A DNA stretch of 64,000 nucleotides from CALMEC01 sp963706315 (GCA_963706315.1 CAVPMA010000015.1:620001-684000); one strand, 5' to 3'; shown: positions 16,386-25,067, numbered from the stretch's first letter. The notes: generated by a model not told the origin, from the letters alone. Translations and numbers: made by a program.

Positions 16386-17990
16386 CTATCGCGCGTTTCG
16401 GGCAGCGGCCCGCTCCTCCTGTCGCCGTTCCGCGCCGAGACGCCCGGCCGCCTGAGACGAGCGGTCGACGAACCGCATCATCGCCGCCAGCGCGCGGTGG
16501 CCGGCCTCGTCGGCGATGCTGCGGTGCATCTCGCGCGCGACATGCCGGTAGGTCTCGTGGCCCTGCGGCTGGCTGCGCAACTCGATGAGGTGCATCGCCT
16601 CCCGGGCGTTCAGCGTCATGGTGAAGCGAATGCGGTGGGCAAGTGTCACGGCGTACGACGCCTCGTGCGGGAACATCTCCTCGAGCCGCCGGGCGAGATC
16701 CGCGCAGGCCTCCTGCGTCGCGACGTACTCCGCGTCGCACCCTGCGTCGACGATCTCGCCCGGGACGTCGTAGCCGAGGTGGGGGGTGAGGGGCTGCGCC
16801 TGGAGGGAGAGCATCCGGTGGCGCTGGAGGTCGCGGTACGCCCCGTAGTCGCACACGATCTCGAACGTGTAAGTGGTCGCTTCGAGTGCCCGCCCGGGTC
16901 GCTGGCGCCGGTCGGCCCGGTCGCCTGCGTACGCGTGCAGCACGTCGGTGCGCTCCTCCCAGCCCATGCCCTCGACGTACCCCCGAACGTCCGCGAGCGA
17001 CCGGCCGCTCGCGGGCCACAGGGCATGCGCGACGACCCGCGCCTCGCCGTCGCGGTCGAAGTCGATCAGCCGGACCGTGGGTCCGTCGGGCAGCGTCTTC
17101 GACCGCGGGAGGATCTCCATGGCGAGCTCCGCGGTCGCCCGTTCGTTCTCCGCGAGGTACGTGCTGTGCCGCAGGCCGCGGTCCTTCCGGTCGACGCGCG
17201 TGAGGAACGCAGGGATGACCTTGCGCAGCTCCACGAGCATCGCGGCGCCGCAGTCGCGGGCCTCGTGCAGCGGGTGGGACTGCAGCCGGATCAGCAGGGC
17301 CTCGAAGGCCTGCCCCGAGGCGAAGATGCCGACATTGGCCTCCGTGGCCGCCGGCAGGAGGCCCCGCAGCGCATCGAGCGCGCGTGCGCGCACCGCGCGT
17401 TCCCTGGCGGCGGGTGGAGTGCCGGGCTCGTCGGGCACGACCCCGTCGAAATGCGCCACGAGCCCGGGGATGAGCGCCGAGTACCTGTCGAAGGCGGCGT
17501 CGAGCGTCGCGACGAACTGCGGTCCGAGCTCGGGATCGGCCATGATCGGGGCGGGCCGGTGATAGCGGTGGCGACCGCCCGGGCGATCATCCAGCCGGAT
17601 GTAGCGAGTGGACTGCTCGAGGTAGCTTGCGAGCCGCCCCCACTCGAGGATCTTCGTCAGGATGTTCGAGGCGCCCTCGACCGCGATGTGCGCCCCGCCG
17701 AGCTGGGCTACCGAGTCGTCTCCGTATTCGGCGAGTACACGGTCGTACAGGGCCGCGGCCCGGCGTTCGCCCGTGTCGGCGGCTGCCTCGACGGCAGCCG
17801 ACTCCGGCGGCAGGAACTCGTCGATCAGGAGGCGGCGCAGCGACTTCGGGCTTCGGCTGTACCGGGCGAAGAGCGCGCCCTTCACCACTTCGGGCAGGTT
17901 TGTCAGCGCGAACACCGGGCCGACGGTGTCGGTGACGTACGGCGCGATTCGCTCGCGCTCGTCCGGTGTCAGGTCGGCCGTCGGGTTCAC
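16386..17990 (-). CDS. Tandem ThyX-like (FAD-dependent thymidylate synthase family) protein
   Basis: 534 residues, about twice the length of a single ThyX. The N-terminal half has KGALFARYSRSPKSLRRLL, YGDDSVAQLGGAHIAVEG and WGRLASYLEQSTRYI. The C-terminal half has VCDYGAYRDLQRHRMLSLQA, HLGYDVP and the terminal ThyX pattern FTMTLNAREAMHLIELR. The ThyX signature RHRxxSxNxxSxRY is only partly kept (RHRMLSLQAQPLTPHLGYD) and the NxxSxR part appears instead in the first half as LEQSTRY. The protein may make dTMP from dUMP with FAD and methylenetetrahydrofolate, or be a diverged relative. Confidence 0.75.
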   Translation of the reverse strand: MNPTADLTPDERERIAPYVTDTVGPVFALTNLPEVVKGALFARYSRSPKSLRRLLIDEFLPPESAAVEAAADTGERRAAALYDRVLAEYGDDSVAQLGGAHIAVEGASNILTKILEWGRLASYLEQSTRYIRLDDRPGGRHRYHRPAPIMADPELGPQFVATLDAAFDRYSALIPGLVAHFDGVVPDEPGTPPAARERAVRARALDALRGLLPAATEANVGIFASGQAFEALLIRLQSHPLHEARDCGAAMLVELRKVIPAFLTRVDRKDRGLRHSTYLAENERATAELAMEILPRSKTLPDGPTVRLIDFDRDGEARVVAHALWPASGRSLADVRGYVEGMGWEERTDVLHAYAGDRADRRQRPGRALEATTYTFEIVCDYGAYRDLQRHRMLSLQAQPLTPHLGYDVPGEIVDAGCDAEYVATQEACADLARRLEEMFPHEASYAVTLAHRIRFTMTLNAREAMHLIELRSQPQGHETYRHVAREMHRSIADEAGHRALAAMMRFVDRSSQAAGRLGAERRQEERAAARNAR

Positions 17991-18026
17991 CGCGGCGATG
18001 CTACTCGCACCGGGGACGCGTCCGCG

Positions 18027-18263
18027 CTACCTCAGGCGGTAGGTGATGCGCCCGCGGGTGAGGTCGTACGGCGAGAGCTCGATGCGGACGCGGTCGCCCG
18101 GATTCACCCGGATCCAGCGACGGCGCATCGTGCCCGACAGCTTCCCGAGGACGGTGGGCCCTCGGTCAAGCTTCACGTGGAAGAACGTGTCGGGCAGAGC
18201 CGCGATGACTTCGCCCTCCAGCTCGATCGCTGCTTCCTTCTGCCGGTGGTCCTGCTTCGCCAT
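18027..18263 (-). CDS. infA: Translation initiation factor IF-1
   Basis: 78 residues, a single S1/OB-fold domain: IELEGEVIAALPDTFFHVKL and ending LSPYDLTRGRITYRLR, the family ending. The usual HISGKMR segment reads GKLSGTMRRRWIRV, and the N-terminus has about six extra residues (MAKQDHRQKE). IF-1 binds the ribosomal A site during initiation. It is separated from the cold-shock gene upstream by a terminator, so it may have its own promoter, and it is not in the usual ribosomal-protein cluster. Confidence 0.88.
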   Translation of the reverse strand: MAKQDHRQKEAAIELEGEVIAALPDTFFHVKLDRGPTVLGKLSGTMRRRWIRVNPGDRVRIELSPYDLTRGRITYRLR

Positions 18264-18296
18264 GCCGGCTCCTTCGGTCGCGGTCGGGCGTGTGGT

Positions 18297-18320
18297 GGCC
18301 GGGGCCAGGCGGCCCCGGCC
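18297..18320 (-). terminator. Hairpin terminator of the cold-shock gene
   Basis: ggccggggcc (18297-18306) and ggccccggcc (18311-18320) form a perfect 10-bp stem with a 4-base loop, 17 bases after the cold-shock stop and before infA. No T-tract. Confidence 0.65.
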
Positions 18321-18337
18321 GGAGATGCGCCGCGCTC

Positions 18338-18541
18338 TTAGAGCGGGCGGACGTTCGTTGCCTGCGGGCCTTTGGCGCCCTGCGCAGGCTCGAAGCTCAC
18401 GCGCTGGCCCTCGTTGACCGTGCGGAAACCTTCGCCCTGAATCTCCTTGAAGTGGAGGAAGAGGTCCTTGCCGCCATCATCGGGGGTCACGAATCCGTAC
18501 CCCTTCTCCGCGGAGAACCACTTCACAACGCCTTCTGCCAT
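18338..18541 (-). CDS. cspA: Cold-shock protein
   Basis: 67 residues, one cold-shock domain with both RNA-binding motifs: KWFSAEKGYGFVTPDD (RNP1, here KGYGFV) and KDLFLHFKEI (RNP2, LFLHF where VFVHF is usual). It ends QGAKGPQATNVRPL as in actinobacterial CspA. Single-stranded nucleic-acid chaperone. The ATG at 18541 follows a leader of over 60 bases, in keeping with cold-shock leader control, though no specific element is recognised. Confidence 0.92.
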   Translation of the reverse strand: MAEGVVKWFSAEKGYGFVTPDDGGKDLFLHFKEIQGEGFRTVNEGQRVSFEPAQGAKGPQATNVRPL

Positions 18542-18719
18542 GTCGAACCATCCTCATTACTCTGGCGAGCCGGTTGCTACCGCCGCCACGATGGTCGACG
18601 CCACTCCCCGATCCCGCATTCACATCCCATGATCGGGTGTCGGGGGGGATTGTAGCGCATGCCCGTGGCGCCCACGCCCCGGGAATCGTCGAGCCGGCCC
18701 TTCTCGGTAGTCTCCCCGC

Positions 18720-19106
18720 ATGGACGGCGCCTTTCTCCACACGTGCTACCGGGTCCTCGACCTGGATCGGTCGATCGCCTTCTACACGGACTGCCTGGGC
18801 ATGGAACTCCGGCGAACGATGCCGATCCGGGACGAGGCGACAAACGCCTTCCTCTCGTTCCCCGGTGACGAGGAATCGCGACTGGAGCTCACCCTCAACC
18901 ACGGGCGCACGGAGCCGTACGACATCGGGACGGGGTACGGCCACATCGCGCTCGGCGTCGCCGACCTCGATGCGACGCTCGCCGCGCTCGCCGAGAAGGG
19001 AGTCCCGCCCGAGAAGCCGCCCTACCGGGTGCGCGAAGGCGGGTCGCGCCTGTGCTTCGTCCGGGACCCCGACGGGTACCGGATCGAACTCATCGAGCGG
19101 CCGTAA
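18720..19106 (+). CDS. gloA: Lactoylglutathione lyase (glyoxalase I) family protein
   Basis: 128 residues, the size of bacterial GloA. Two vicinal-oxygen-chelate modules carry the four metal ligands: His in FLHTCYRVLDL, Glu in LELTLNHG, His in GYGHIALGV and Glu in RIELIERP. Start ATG at 18720. GloA isomerises the hemithioacetal of methylglyoxal and a thiol; in organisms without glutathione the thiol may differ. It stands alone on the plus strand between two minus-strand genes. Confidence 0.9.
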   Translation: MDGAFLHTCYRVLDLDRSIAFYTDCLGMELRRTMPIRDEATNAFLSFPGDEESRLELTLNHGRTEPYDIGTGYGHIALGVADLDATLAALAEKGVPPEKPPYRVREGGSRLCFVRDPDGYRIELIERP

Positions 19107-19132
19107 TCGGGTCCCCGCCGGAGGCGCGGCGC

Positions 19133-19567
19133 TCAGATCGGCCGTGCGCCGGGAGCGTGACGGCTCTCTGCCCATCTCGGAAGACCGTCATCGGGGAGCG
19201 GCTCCCAGGGCGCGGCGTACGCGACGAACTGCCGGATGGTCGGACGGATGCCCGGATCGTCGTCGAACGTCCCCATTCGGATGCCGACGGAGTCGGGGTG
19301 GCTGGGGTTGCGACCGAACAACGCCGACCCGCACTCCCCGCAAAACCACTTCTCGCCGTCGCCGTCAGGCGGCTTCCACATTCGCAGCTGTTCCTCGCCC
19401 GCGACGATCCGGAAGGCGCCCGGAGCCGGGTGTGCCTGCGGCGACGCTCCGGCACCGCTCCGACGCTGACATCGTTTGCAGTGGCAGTAGCTCGCCCGGA
19501 CGAGCGGTTCGGTCACCTCGTAGCGAACCGCGCCACAATTACAGCCTCCGGTGAGCGGGAGCCTCAT
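19133..19567 (-). CDS. GFA family (glutathione-dependent formaldehyde-activating enzyme-like) zinc protein
   Basis: 144 residues with the conserved cysteines of the GFA fold: GGCNCGAVRYEV near 7, YCHCKRCQRRSG near 27 and WFCGECGSALFG near 74, which bind two zinc ions. Only the Pseudomonas/Paracoccus type has a shown link to formaldehyde and glutathione; most family members are uncharacterised, so the activity is left open. Convergent with the glyoxalase gene, 26 bases apart. Confidence 0.88.
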   Translation of the reverse strand: MRLPLTGGCNCGAVRYEVTEPLVRASYCHCKRCQRRSGAGASPQAHPAPGAFRIVAGEEQLRMWKPPDGDGEKWFCGECGSALFGRNPSHPDSVGIRMGTFDDDPGIRPTIRQFVAYAAPWEPLPDDGLPRWAESRHAPGARPI

Positions 19568-19623
19568 CTGCGGTCATCTCCGACGCTGGTCGACGCTCCA
19601 GAGTGTTTCAACCGGCCTGGACG

Positions 19624-20874
19624 TCAGTCGGCCGCAACCGGCTCCTCGTGCGCCGTCGGGGCCTGACCGTCGAGATGGCGGATTCGGTGCCGGTCCTCCG
19701 CGTAGCGAACCGCCTCGAACGCGATCAGCGACGTCATGATGGCGGTGACGAGCACCAGGTCGGCCAGCGCGCCGATCTGGCCGCCCAGCGGAATGGCGAC
19801 CAGCAGCACGGCGGCCGCGGTGAGTCGCGACCGACCGAGCGACCGGACGTTGCGGAACCGGAAGGCGACGAGCGCCAGCAGGTAGACCGCCGGCCCCACG
19901 TGGAGCGAGGCGAGCGCGATCCCGTGAAGGGAATCGCTCCAGTCGTGGCCGCCGTCGCCCGCGATGTAGCCGAGCACCTTCTTGAGGCCGAGGGCGGCGA
20001 TGACGATGCCGGCGACCATCGGAAGGTGGAGGTAGCTGTAGGCGTCGCGGGCGATCCGGTTGCGATCCACGCCCTCGCGCCTGGCGAAGGCCCGTTCGGC
20101 GGCGAGGGACGTGACGTCGAAGTAGGGCCACCACATCGTTGCGACGAGCGCGATACCGAGAACCGCGCCGACGATGATCTCGGTGGAGATCGGCGCGGCG
20201 GCACCCACGCCGATGGCGACGATCGACTCGCCGAGGGCGATGATGATGATCAGGCCGTGTCGCTCACTGAAATGCGCGGGCGAATGCAGGCGCCAGCCCG
20301 CCGCGCCGATCACCTGGGTCCCCACGTAGTCCACGACGACCGCGGCGAGCCAAAGCCACAGCTCGGTGTCGCCGCCGGCGAGCGCCCCCGCGACGAGGAG
20401 CACGATCGACAGCGTCATGACGACGCCGAAGCGCAGCAGCTGGTGGATGAGGCCCGGGTCGCTGACCGCCCGGCCCGCCAGGGCGAAGATGCCCAGGTGC
20501 ACGCATCGCACGATCGCGTAGCAGACGGCGACCACGAGCGGCGCGCTCAATCCGCCGGGACGGTCGGTGAATGCCTCCGGGATGGCGAGGGCGGCCACGA
20601 ACATCGTCGCCATCACGCCGATGAAGGCGCCGCGTGTCCAGCCCTCGTCGGCCTGGGCGACGTTGCCCAGCCAGGAGTAGCCCACCCAGCACCACCAGAT
20701 CAGCGCCAAGACGATCATGCCCTCGAGCACCCGGCGGCCGGAGAGGCCGTTGGCCATGAGCGCCGTCACCTGGGTCAGCGCGTAGACGAACACCAGGTCG
20801 AAGAAGAGCTCGAGGGGCGTGACCTTCGCTTCCTCGCCGACCGCCTGGATGCGCTGTCGACCGCTCGTTGACAT
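19624..20874 (-). CDS. Low temperature requirement protein A (LtrA) family membrane protein
   Basis: 416 residues with about ten or more predicted membrane segments. The N-terminal LELFFDLVFVYALTQVTALM is the LtrA signature, and HFSERHGLIIIIALGESIVA near 200 is the second conserved block. LtrA was named from Listeria growth in the cold; its biochemical role is unknown. Start ATG at 20874 (MSTSGRQRIQ) was chosen because upstream in-frame sequence overlaps the next intergenic region. Monocistronic. Confidence 0.88.
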   Translation of the reverse strand: MSTSGRQRIQAVGEEAKVTPLELFFDLVFVYALTQVTALMANGLSGRRVLEGMIVLALIWWCWVGYSWLGNVAQADEGWTRGAFIGVMATMFVAALAIPEAFTDRPGGLSAPLVVAVCYAIVRCVHLGIFALAGRAVSDPGLIHQLLRFGVVMTLSIVLLVAGALAGGDTELWLWLAAVVVDYVGTQVIGAAGWRLHSPAHFSERHGLIIIIALGESIVAIGVGAAAPISTEIIVGAVLGIALVATMWWPYFDVTSLAAERAFARREGVDRNRIARDAYSYLHLPMVAGIVIAALGLKKVLGYIAGDGGHDWSDSLHGIALASLHVGPAVYLLALVAFRFRNVRSLGRSRLTAAAVLLVAIPLGGQIGALADLVLVTAIMTSLIAFEAVRYAEDRHRIRHLDGQAPTAHEEPVAAD

Positions 20875-20956
20875 CAGGGCTCCGATCCGGCTTCGTCGGA
20901 ACACTGCCACGCTCGTTGCGATCGGGCGGTGGGAACGCGCCCGCCGGAACCGCTGG

Positions 20957-22021
20957 TCACCCGCCGTCGCGCGGGGGCAGGAAGAGCATGGAGTCGCCGA
21001 ACTCGTGCCAGAGGTACCGCTCACCGACGGCCTCCTCGTACGCCCGTCGCACGAGGGCGGTCCCGGCGACCGCCTCGAGTAGCGAGAGGTGGCTGGCCTC
21101 CGGCGCGTGCAGCCCGGTGACGAGGCCGGTCACCGCCCGGGCCGGTCGATCCGGCCCGAGGACGAGGTTGGTCCAGCCCCGTCCGGCGCGAACGACGCCG
21201 CCGGGCGTGGCGACCGTCTCGAGCGCCCGCACCACCGTCGTGCCCACGGCGACGATCCGTCCGCCGGCCCCGCGGGCGCCGTTCACGAGGCGCGCGGTGG
21301 CCTCCGTCACCTCGAAGCGCTCGGGTGTCGGCGGCTCGTGCAGCTCCGGCGACGACACGCCGGCGTGCAGGACGATCGGCGCCACCGTGACGCCCGCCGC
21401 GACGAGCCGCACGATGAGCTCGGCGGTGAACGGCCGGCCGGCGCTCGCCATCTCCGCGCTGCCCGGTTCGGTCGCGTAGACGTTCTGCAGCTCCTCGATC
21501 GCCACCGGCGCGCCCAGATACCGGTAGCCGATCGGATGACCGTGCAGGGACAGGTAGCCGCCGAGCACACCAGGTGGCGTCGGCCGGCCGCGCCAGAGTC
21601 GCGACGAGTCCGCCACGGGGTTGGGATACGGCTCCACCAGCCGGACCGTGAGCTCCGCCGGCAAGCGCACCCGCTCGCCGGGCCTGACCGACAGGTCCGG
21701 GCCGAGCCCGTCGCCGCGCCGCAGCTCCACCACCCAGTCCCCGTCGTCGAGCTGCCCGGCGACGTGCACGGTAGTGGCCCGGTCATCGTCGCGCAGCCCG
21801 ACCAGGGCACTCGGCACCGTGGCGGACGTATTGACGACCACCAGGTCGCCCGGCGCGAGCAGATCGGGGAGGTCCCGAAATCGGTGGTGGGCCACGCCGC
21901 CCGGACGTGCGACGAGGAGGCGCACGCCGTCGCGCGGCACGCCGCGGCGCTCGGGCGGCTCGGCCGCCTCGCTTCCCGGTGGCAGCTCGAAGACCACTCC
22001 CCGCTCGCCGGCGCCCCTCAT
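20957..22021 (-). CDS. QueA-like S-adenosylmethionine:tRNA ribosyltransferase-isomerase
   Basis: 354 residues, the usual size of QueA (about 350). Matching blocks are DLLAPGDLVVVNTSATVPS near 43, a GYRYLGAPVAIEELQNVYAT segment replacing the canonical Y-x3-F-A block, LHAGVSSPE near 222, GRIVAVGTTVVRALE near 255 and SHLSLLEAVAG near 318. QueA makes epoxyqueuosine in tRNA from preQ1-tRNA. The core motifs are less conserved than in true QueA, and no other queuosine gene is visible, so it may be a diverged relative. Its ATG overlaps the SDR stop (ATGA). Confidence 0.72.
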   Translation of the reverse strand: MRGAGERGVVFELPPGSEAAEPPERRGVPRDGVRLLVARPGGVAHHRFRDLPDLLAPGDLVVVNTSATVPSALVGLRDDDRATTVHVAGQLDDGDWVVELRRGDGLGPDLSVRPGERVRLPAELTVRLVEPYPNPVADSSRLWRGRPTPPGVLGGYLSLHGHPIGYRYLGAPVAIEELQNVYATEPGSAEMASAGRPFTAELIVRLVAAGVTVAPIVLHAGVSSPELHEPPTPERFEVTEATARLVNGARGAGGRIVAVGTTVVRALETVATPGGVVRAGRGWTNLVLGPDRPARAVTGLVTGLHAPEASHLSLLEAVAGTALVRRAYEEAVGERYLWHEFGDSMLFLPPRDGG

Positions 22022-22719
22022 GTGGTCACCGCCGCGAGGTCGGCGGCCCGGTAGCGCCCGCTCGGCTCGTCGCCGGTCACGAGCCGCATGAGCGCCGGCA
22101 CGACCTCGGTGGGCGCGGGGAGGCCGGAGACGTCCTCTCCAGGCGCCGCCTGCCGATGAAGGTCGGTGGCCATGTCGCCGGGATCGAAGGCGTAGACGCG
22201 AAGCCCGTGATGCTCGACGGCGAGCACCGCGGTGAGCTGGTCGAGCGCGGCCTTCGCGGATCCGTATCCGCCCCAGCCGGCGTAGGCCTCCACCGCTGCG
22301 TCCGACGAGATGTTGATGACGCGCCCACCGCTTCGGCCGAGCAGCGGCAACACGAGCTGGAGCAGGGCGAACGGCGCGATCGCGTTGACCGCGAAGACGC
22401 GCTCCAGGTCGGCGATCGGGTAACCCGCGAGCGGGGGCTGCGGGCTGGGACCGAGGACGCTCGCGTTGTTCACGACGAGGTCGAGCCTGCCCTCGGCCGC
22501 GACCGCCTCGGCGAGCTGGCGCCGGTGGGCCGGGTCGGCCACGTCGCCCGGGATCGCGACGACCGCGCGGGGATCGGGCAGGGAATGGGCTGCGCGGGTC
22601 AGGCGGGCGGCGTCGCGGGCGTCGCCCACCACGAGCCATCCGCGCCCGCCGAGCTCCGCGGCCAGGGCGTGGCCCAGTCCCATCGAGATGCCGGTGATGA
22701 GGGCGACCTTGGTGTTCAT
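22018..22719 (-). CDS. Short-chain dehydrogenase/reductase, probable SoxR target
   Basis: 233 residues with the SDR nucleotide site TGISMGLGHALA near 9, NNASVLG near 84 and the catalytic pair in YGSAKAALDQL (Y-x3-K) with an upstream Ser (INISSDAAVEAYAGW). It reduces or oxidises an unknown carbonyl with NAD(P)H. Start ATG at 22719. It diverges from soxR, and its promoter has the 19-bp spacer and overlapping dyad typical of MerR-family control. Activation by oxidised SoxR under redox-active compounds is therefore likely. Confidence 0.88.
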   Translation of the reverse strand: MNTKVALITGISMGLGHALAAELGGRGWLVVGDARDAARLTRAAHSLPDPRAVVAIPGDVADPAHRRQLAEAVAAEGRLDLVVNNASVLGPSPQPPLAGYPIADLERVFAVNAIAPFALLQLVLPLLGRSGGRVINISSDAAVEAYAGWGGYGSAKAALDQLTAVLAVEHHGLRVYAFDPGDMATDLHRQAAPGEDVSGLPAPTEVVPALMRLVTGDEPSGRYRAADLAAVTT

Positions 22720-22752
22720 CTGCGTCGAACCAGCTTTCGTCGTTGGTCGCGC

Positions 22753-22783
22753 TAGGATAAAAGTTGAAGTCAACTTGAAGTCA
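22753..22783 (-). promoter_or_regulatory. SoxR-type promoter of the SDR gene
   Basis: On the minus strand TTGACT (22783-22778) and TATCCT (22758-22753) are separated by exactly 19 bases, the over-long spacer that MerR-family activators correct by DNA distortion. Within the spacer a cttcaagttgacttcaa segment has the dyad character of a SoxR box (consensus CCTCAAG-TNA-CTTGAGG-like). Confidence 0.78.
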
Positions 22784-22802
22784 AGGGGCCACGGAGTTGC
22801 TC

Positions 22803-23261
22803 GTGAAGAGCGAAGATCTGATCACCATTGGGGAGGTGGCGCGGCGGGCCGAGATCGCGCCGTCGGCGCTGCGCTACTACGACCGCGAGGGGCTCCTCCC
22901 GGCGGTGCGCACCCCCGGCGGCCAGCGCCGCTACCCGCGTAGCGTCCTGCGTCACCTGGCGTTCATCCGCGCAGCGCAGAACGTCGGGTTGTCGCTCGAC
23001 GAGATCCGGGCGGCACTGGCGACCCTGCCGTCGGGCAAGACCCCGACCAAGGCGGACTGGGCGAGGCTCTCCCGCGCGTGGAGCGGCCGGCTCGAGGCCC
23101 AGATCGACGGGCTGATCGCCCTGCGGGATCGCTTGACCACCTGCATCGGCTGCGGCTGCCTATCGCTGCGCGACTGTGCGCTGCTCAACCGGGACGACGT
23201 CGCCGCCCAGTACGGCGGCGGCGCCCGCTACCTACCGGGGACGCTGAGGCGCCGGCCCTGA
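22803..23261 (+). CDS. soxR: Redox-sensitive MerR-family regulator SoxR
   Basis: 152 residues from GTG at 22803, preferred over TTG at 22797 because ggag lies 6 bases before the GTG. The MerR helix-turn-helix is ITIGEVARRAEIAPSALRYY and the wing GGQRRYPRSVLR. The SoxR [2Fe-2S] motif C-x2-C-x-C-x5-C is complete at residues 114, 117, 119 and 125. Oxidation of the cluster by redox-cycling compounds switches the regulator on. In actinobacteria SoxR typically controls a few reductases and exporters, in line with the divergent SDR gene. Confidence 0.93.
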   Translation: MKSEDLITIGEVARRAEIAPSALRYYDREGLLPAVRTPGGQRRYPRSVLRHLAFIRAAQNVGLSLDEIRAALATLPSGKTPTKADWARLSRAWSGRLEAQIDGLIALRDRLTTCIGCGCLSLRDCALLNRDDVAAQYGGGARYLPGTLRRRP

Positions 23262-23271
23262 TCGGGCGAGC

Positions 23272-24630
23272 CTAGAACGGCGCGTCGGGGGCCTCGTCGC
23301 CATCCTGCTCGTCGCGCAGGCGCCGGAGCCGTTTCGCAAGCTCGGCCTCGGCGCCGCGGTCGGTCGGCTCGAACAGCCGCAGGCCCTCCAGGCCGTCCGG
23401 CATGAGCGACTCGTTGAGCACCGCGTCGGGGAAGTCGTGCGGGTAGTGGTAGCCCTCGCCGTGGCCGAGGTTGCGGGCGTTGGGGCGTGAGGCGTCTCGG
23501 AGCGAGAGCGGCGGGCGCTTCGGGCCCTCCCGCTCGACGAGTTCGAGGGCCGCGACGATGGCCCGGTACGCGGCGTTCGACTTCGGGGCGAGCGCCACGT
23601 AGATCGCCGCCTGCGCGAGCGTGATCCGCGCCTCCGGCATCCCGATGAACTCCACCGCGCGCGCCGCGGCTGTCGCCACCTCGAGCGCCCGCGGGTCGGC
23701 GTTGCCGACGTCCTCCGACGCGGCCACGACGATCCGGCGCGCGATGAACTTCGGGTCTTCGCCGCCCTGCAACATCACCGCGAGGTAGTACACGGCCGCG
23801 TCCGGGTCGCTGCCGCGCATCGACTTGATGAACGCAGAGATGGTGTCGTAGTGGGCGTCGCCGTCCCGGTCGTAGACGATCGGGCGGCCGCCGGATGCCT
23901 GCTGCACATCCTCGAGGGCGATGGTGCCGCCATCCGCGACGCCCGCGGCCGCGGCCTCCAGCAGGTTGAGGGCGTGGCGGGCGTCTCCCCCGGAACGGAG
24001 CAGGAGCGCGCCGCGCGCGTCGGGCGCGATCGCGACACGGCCCGCCAGCCCGGCCGGGTCGGTGAGCGCCCGGTCGACGAGCGCGCCCACGTCCTGCGGC
24101 GAGAGGGGCTCGAGCGTCAGCACCCGCATGCGCGACACGAGCGCCGAGTTGACCTCGTAGTAGGGGTTCTCGGTGGTGGCACCGATGAGCGTGACCAGGC
24201 CGTCCTCGACCGCGGGCAGCAAGGCGTCCTGCTGGGCCTTGTTGAAGCGATGGATCTCGTCGAGGAAGAGCACCGTCCGCCGGCCCGACGCGAGCCGGTC
24301 CCGTGCCCGCGTCATCACCGCCCGCACGTCGGCCAAGCCGGCCGACACCGCCGAGAGCTCCTCGAACGCCGCCTCGGTCGCGCCGGCTACGACGCGGGCG
24401 AGCGTGGTCTTGCCGGATCCCGGGGGGCCGTAGAGGATCATGGACGGCACGCGGTCGCCCTGGATGGCCTGGCGGAGGAACGAGCCGGCTCCGAGCAGGG
24501 CCGGTTGCCCGACCACCTGGTCCAAGGTCGCCGGGCGCATGCGGGCGGCAAGGGGGCGCGACGCGCTGAGCCGGTCCTCCACGAGGCCGGCGAACAGATC
24601 GTCGTCCTGCGGTGGGTCGCGCCGAGCCAT
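23272..24630 (-). CDS. rarA: Replication-associated recombination protein A (RarA/MgsA AAA+ ATPase)
   Basis: 452 residues. Clamp-loader-like AAA+ domain with LYGPPGSGKTTLARV near 70, Walker B VLFLDEIHRFNKAQQD near 122, sensor 1 LIGATTENPYYEVN and arginine finger region SALVSRMRVL. The C-terminal part carries GDAHYDTISAFIKSMRGSDP and LGHGEGYHYPHDFPD, both diagnostic of RarA. It acts at stalled forks. Start ATG at 24630 shares a base with the stop of the upstream MFS fragment. It converges with soxR, 10 bases apart. Confidence 0.94.
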   Translation of the reverse strand: MARRDPPQDDDLFAGLVEDRLSASRPLAARMRPATLDQVVGQPALLGAGSFLRQAIQGDRVPSMILYGPPGSGKTTLARVVAGATEAAFEELSAVSAGLADVRAVMTRARDRLASGRRTVLFLDEIHRFNKAQQDALLPAVEDGLVTLIGATTENPYYEVNSALVSRMRVLTLEPLSPQDVGALVDRALTDPAGLAGRVAIAPDARGALLLRSGGDARHALNLLEAAAAGVADGGTIALEDVQQASGGRPIVYDRDGDAHYDTISAFIKSMRGSDPDAAVYYLAVMLQGGEDPKFIARRIVVAASEDVGNADPRALEVATAAARAVEFIGMPEARITLAQAAIYVALAPKSNAAYRAIVAALELVEREGPKRPPLSLRDASRPNARNLGHGEGYHYPHDFPDAVLNESLMPDGLEGLRLFEPTDRGAEAELAKRLRRLRDEQDGDEAPDAPF

Positions 24631-25067
24631 CAGCCGCGGGCGCCCGTCGGGCGGGGGAGGAATGCGGCGACGGCGCAGGCCGCGAGCGGGAGCGCGGCGA
24701 GCACCCAGAGCGCGGTCTCGGGGCCGGCGCTGTCCGCGATCGCGTCGATCGCCGGCAACCACGGGGTCACCGCGCCGATGACGCCGAATCCCAGCACCCA
24801 TGCGGCAGCGAGGGCGAGCCGGTGAGGCATGTACTCCTGTCCCATCGCCACGGTCGCCGGGAACGATGCCATGAGGATGAACCCCGCCGCTGAGAGCGCG
24901 ACGATGCCGGCGGCGACCTCGACGAGGATGAACGCCGCGATCGGGGGCGCGGCGAGCGGGATCGACCAGACGAGCATCGCCTTCCCGCCGATGCGATCTG
25001 CCGCGGGCGATCCCACGATCGTCTCGATTCTGCCGGTCATGACGAGGGCGACGGCGTGCGCTCGCAC
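24630..25067 (-). pseudogene. C-terminal fragment of an MFS exporter (fosmidomycin-resistance type)
   Basis: 145 codons at most, starting from ATG 25067 or 25040. The sequence matches only the C-terminal four to five helices of an MFS transporter: GSPAADRIGGKAMLVWSIPL, ASFPATVAMGQEYMPHRLAL and a final ALPLAACAVAAFLPRPTG. The first seven helices are missing and upstream DNA holds an unrelated plus-strand gene. The stop overlaps the rarA start, so it may persist because it feeds rarA translation. Confidence 0.65.

Noticed and set aside
16497..18341. A 614-codon plus-strand frame opposite the ThyX-like gene
   Set aside because: Val/Arg/Glu-rich shadow translation; spans two genes and a terminator on the other strand.
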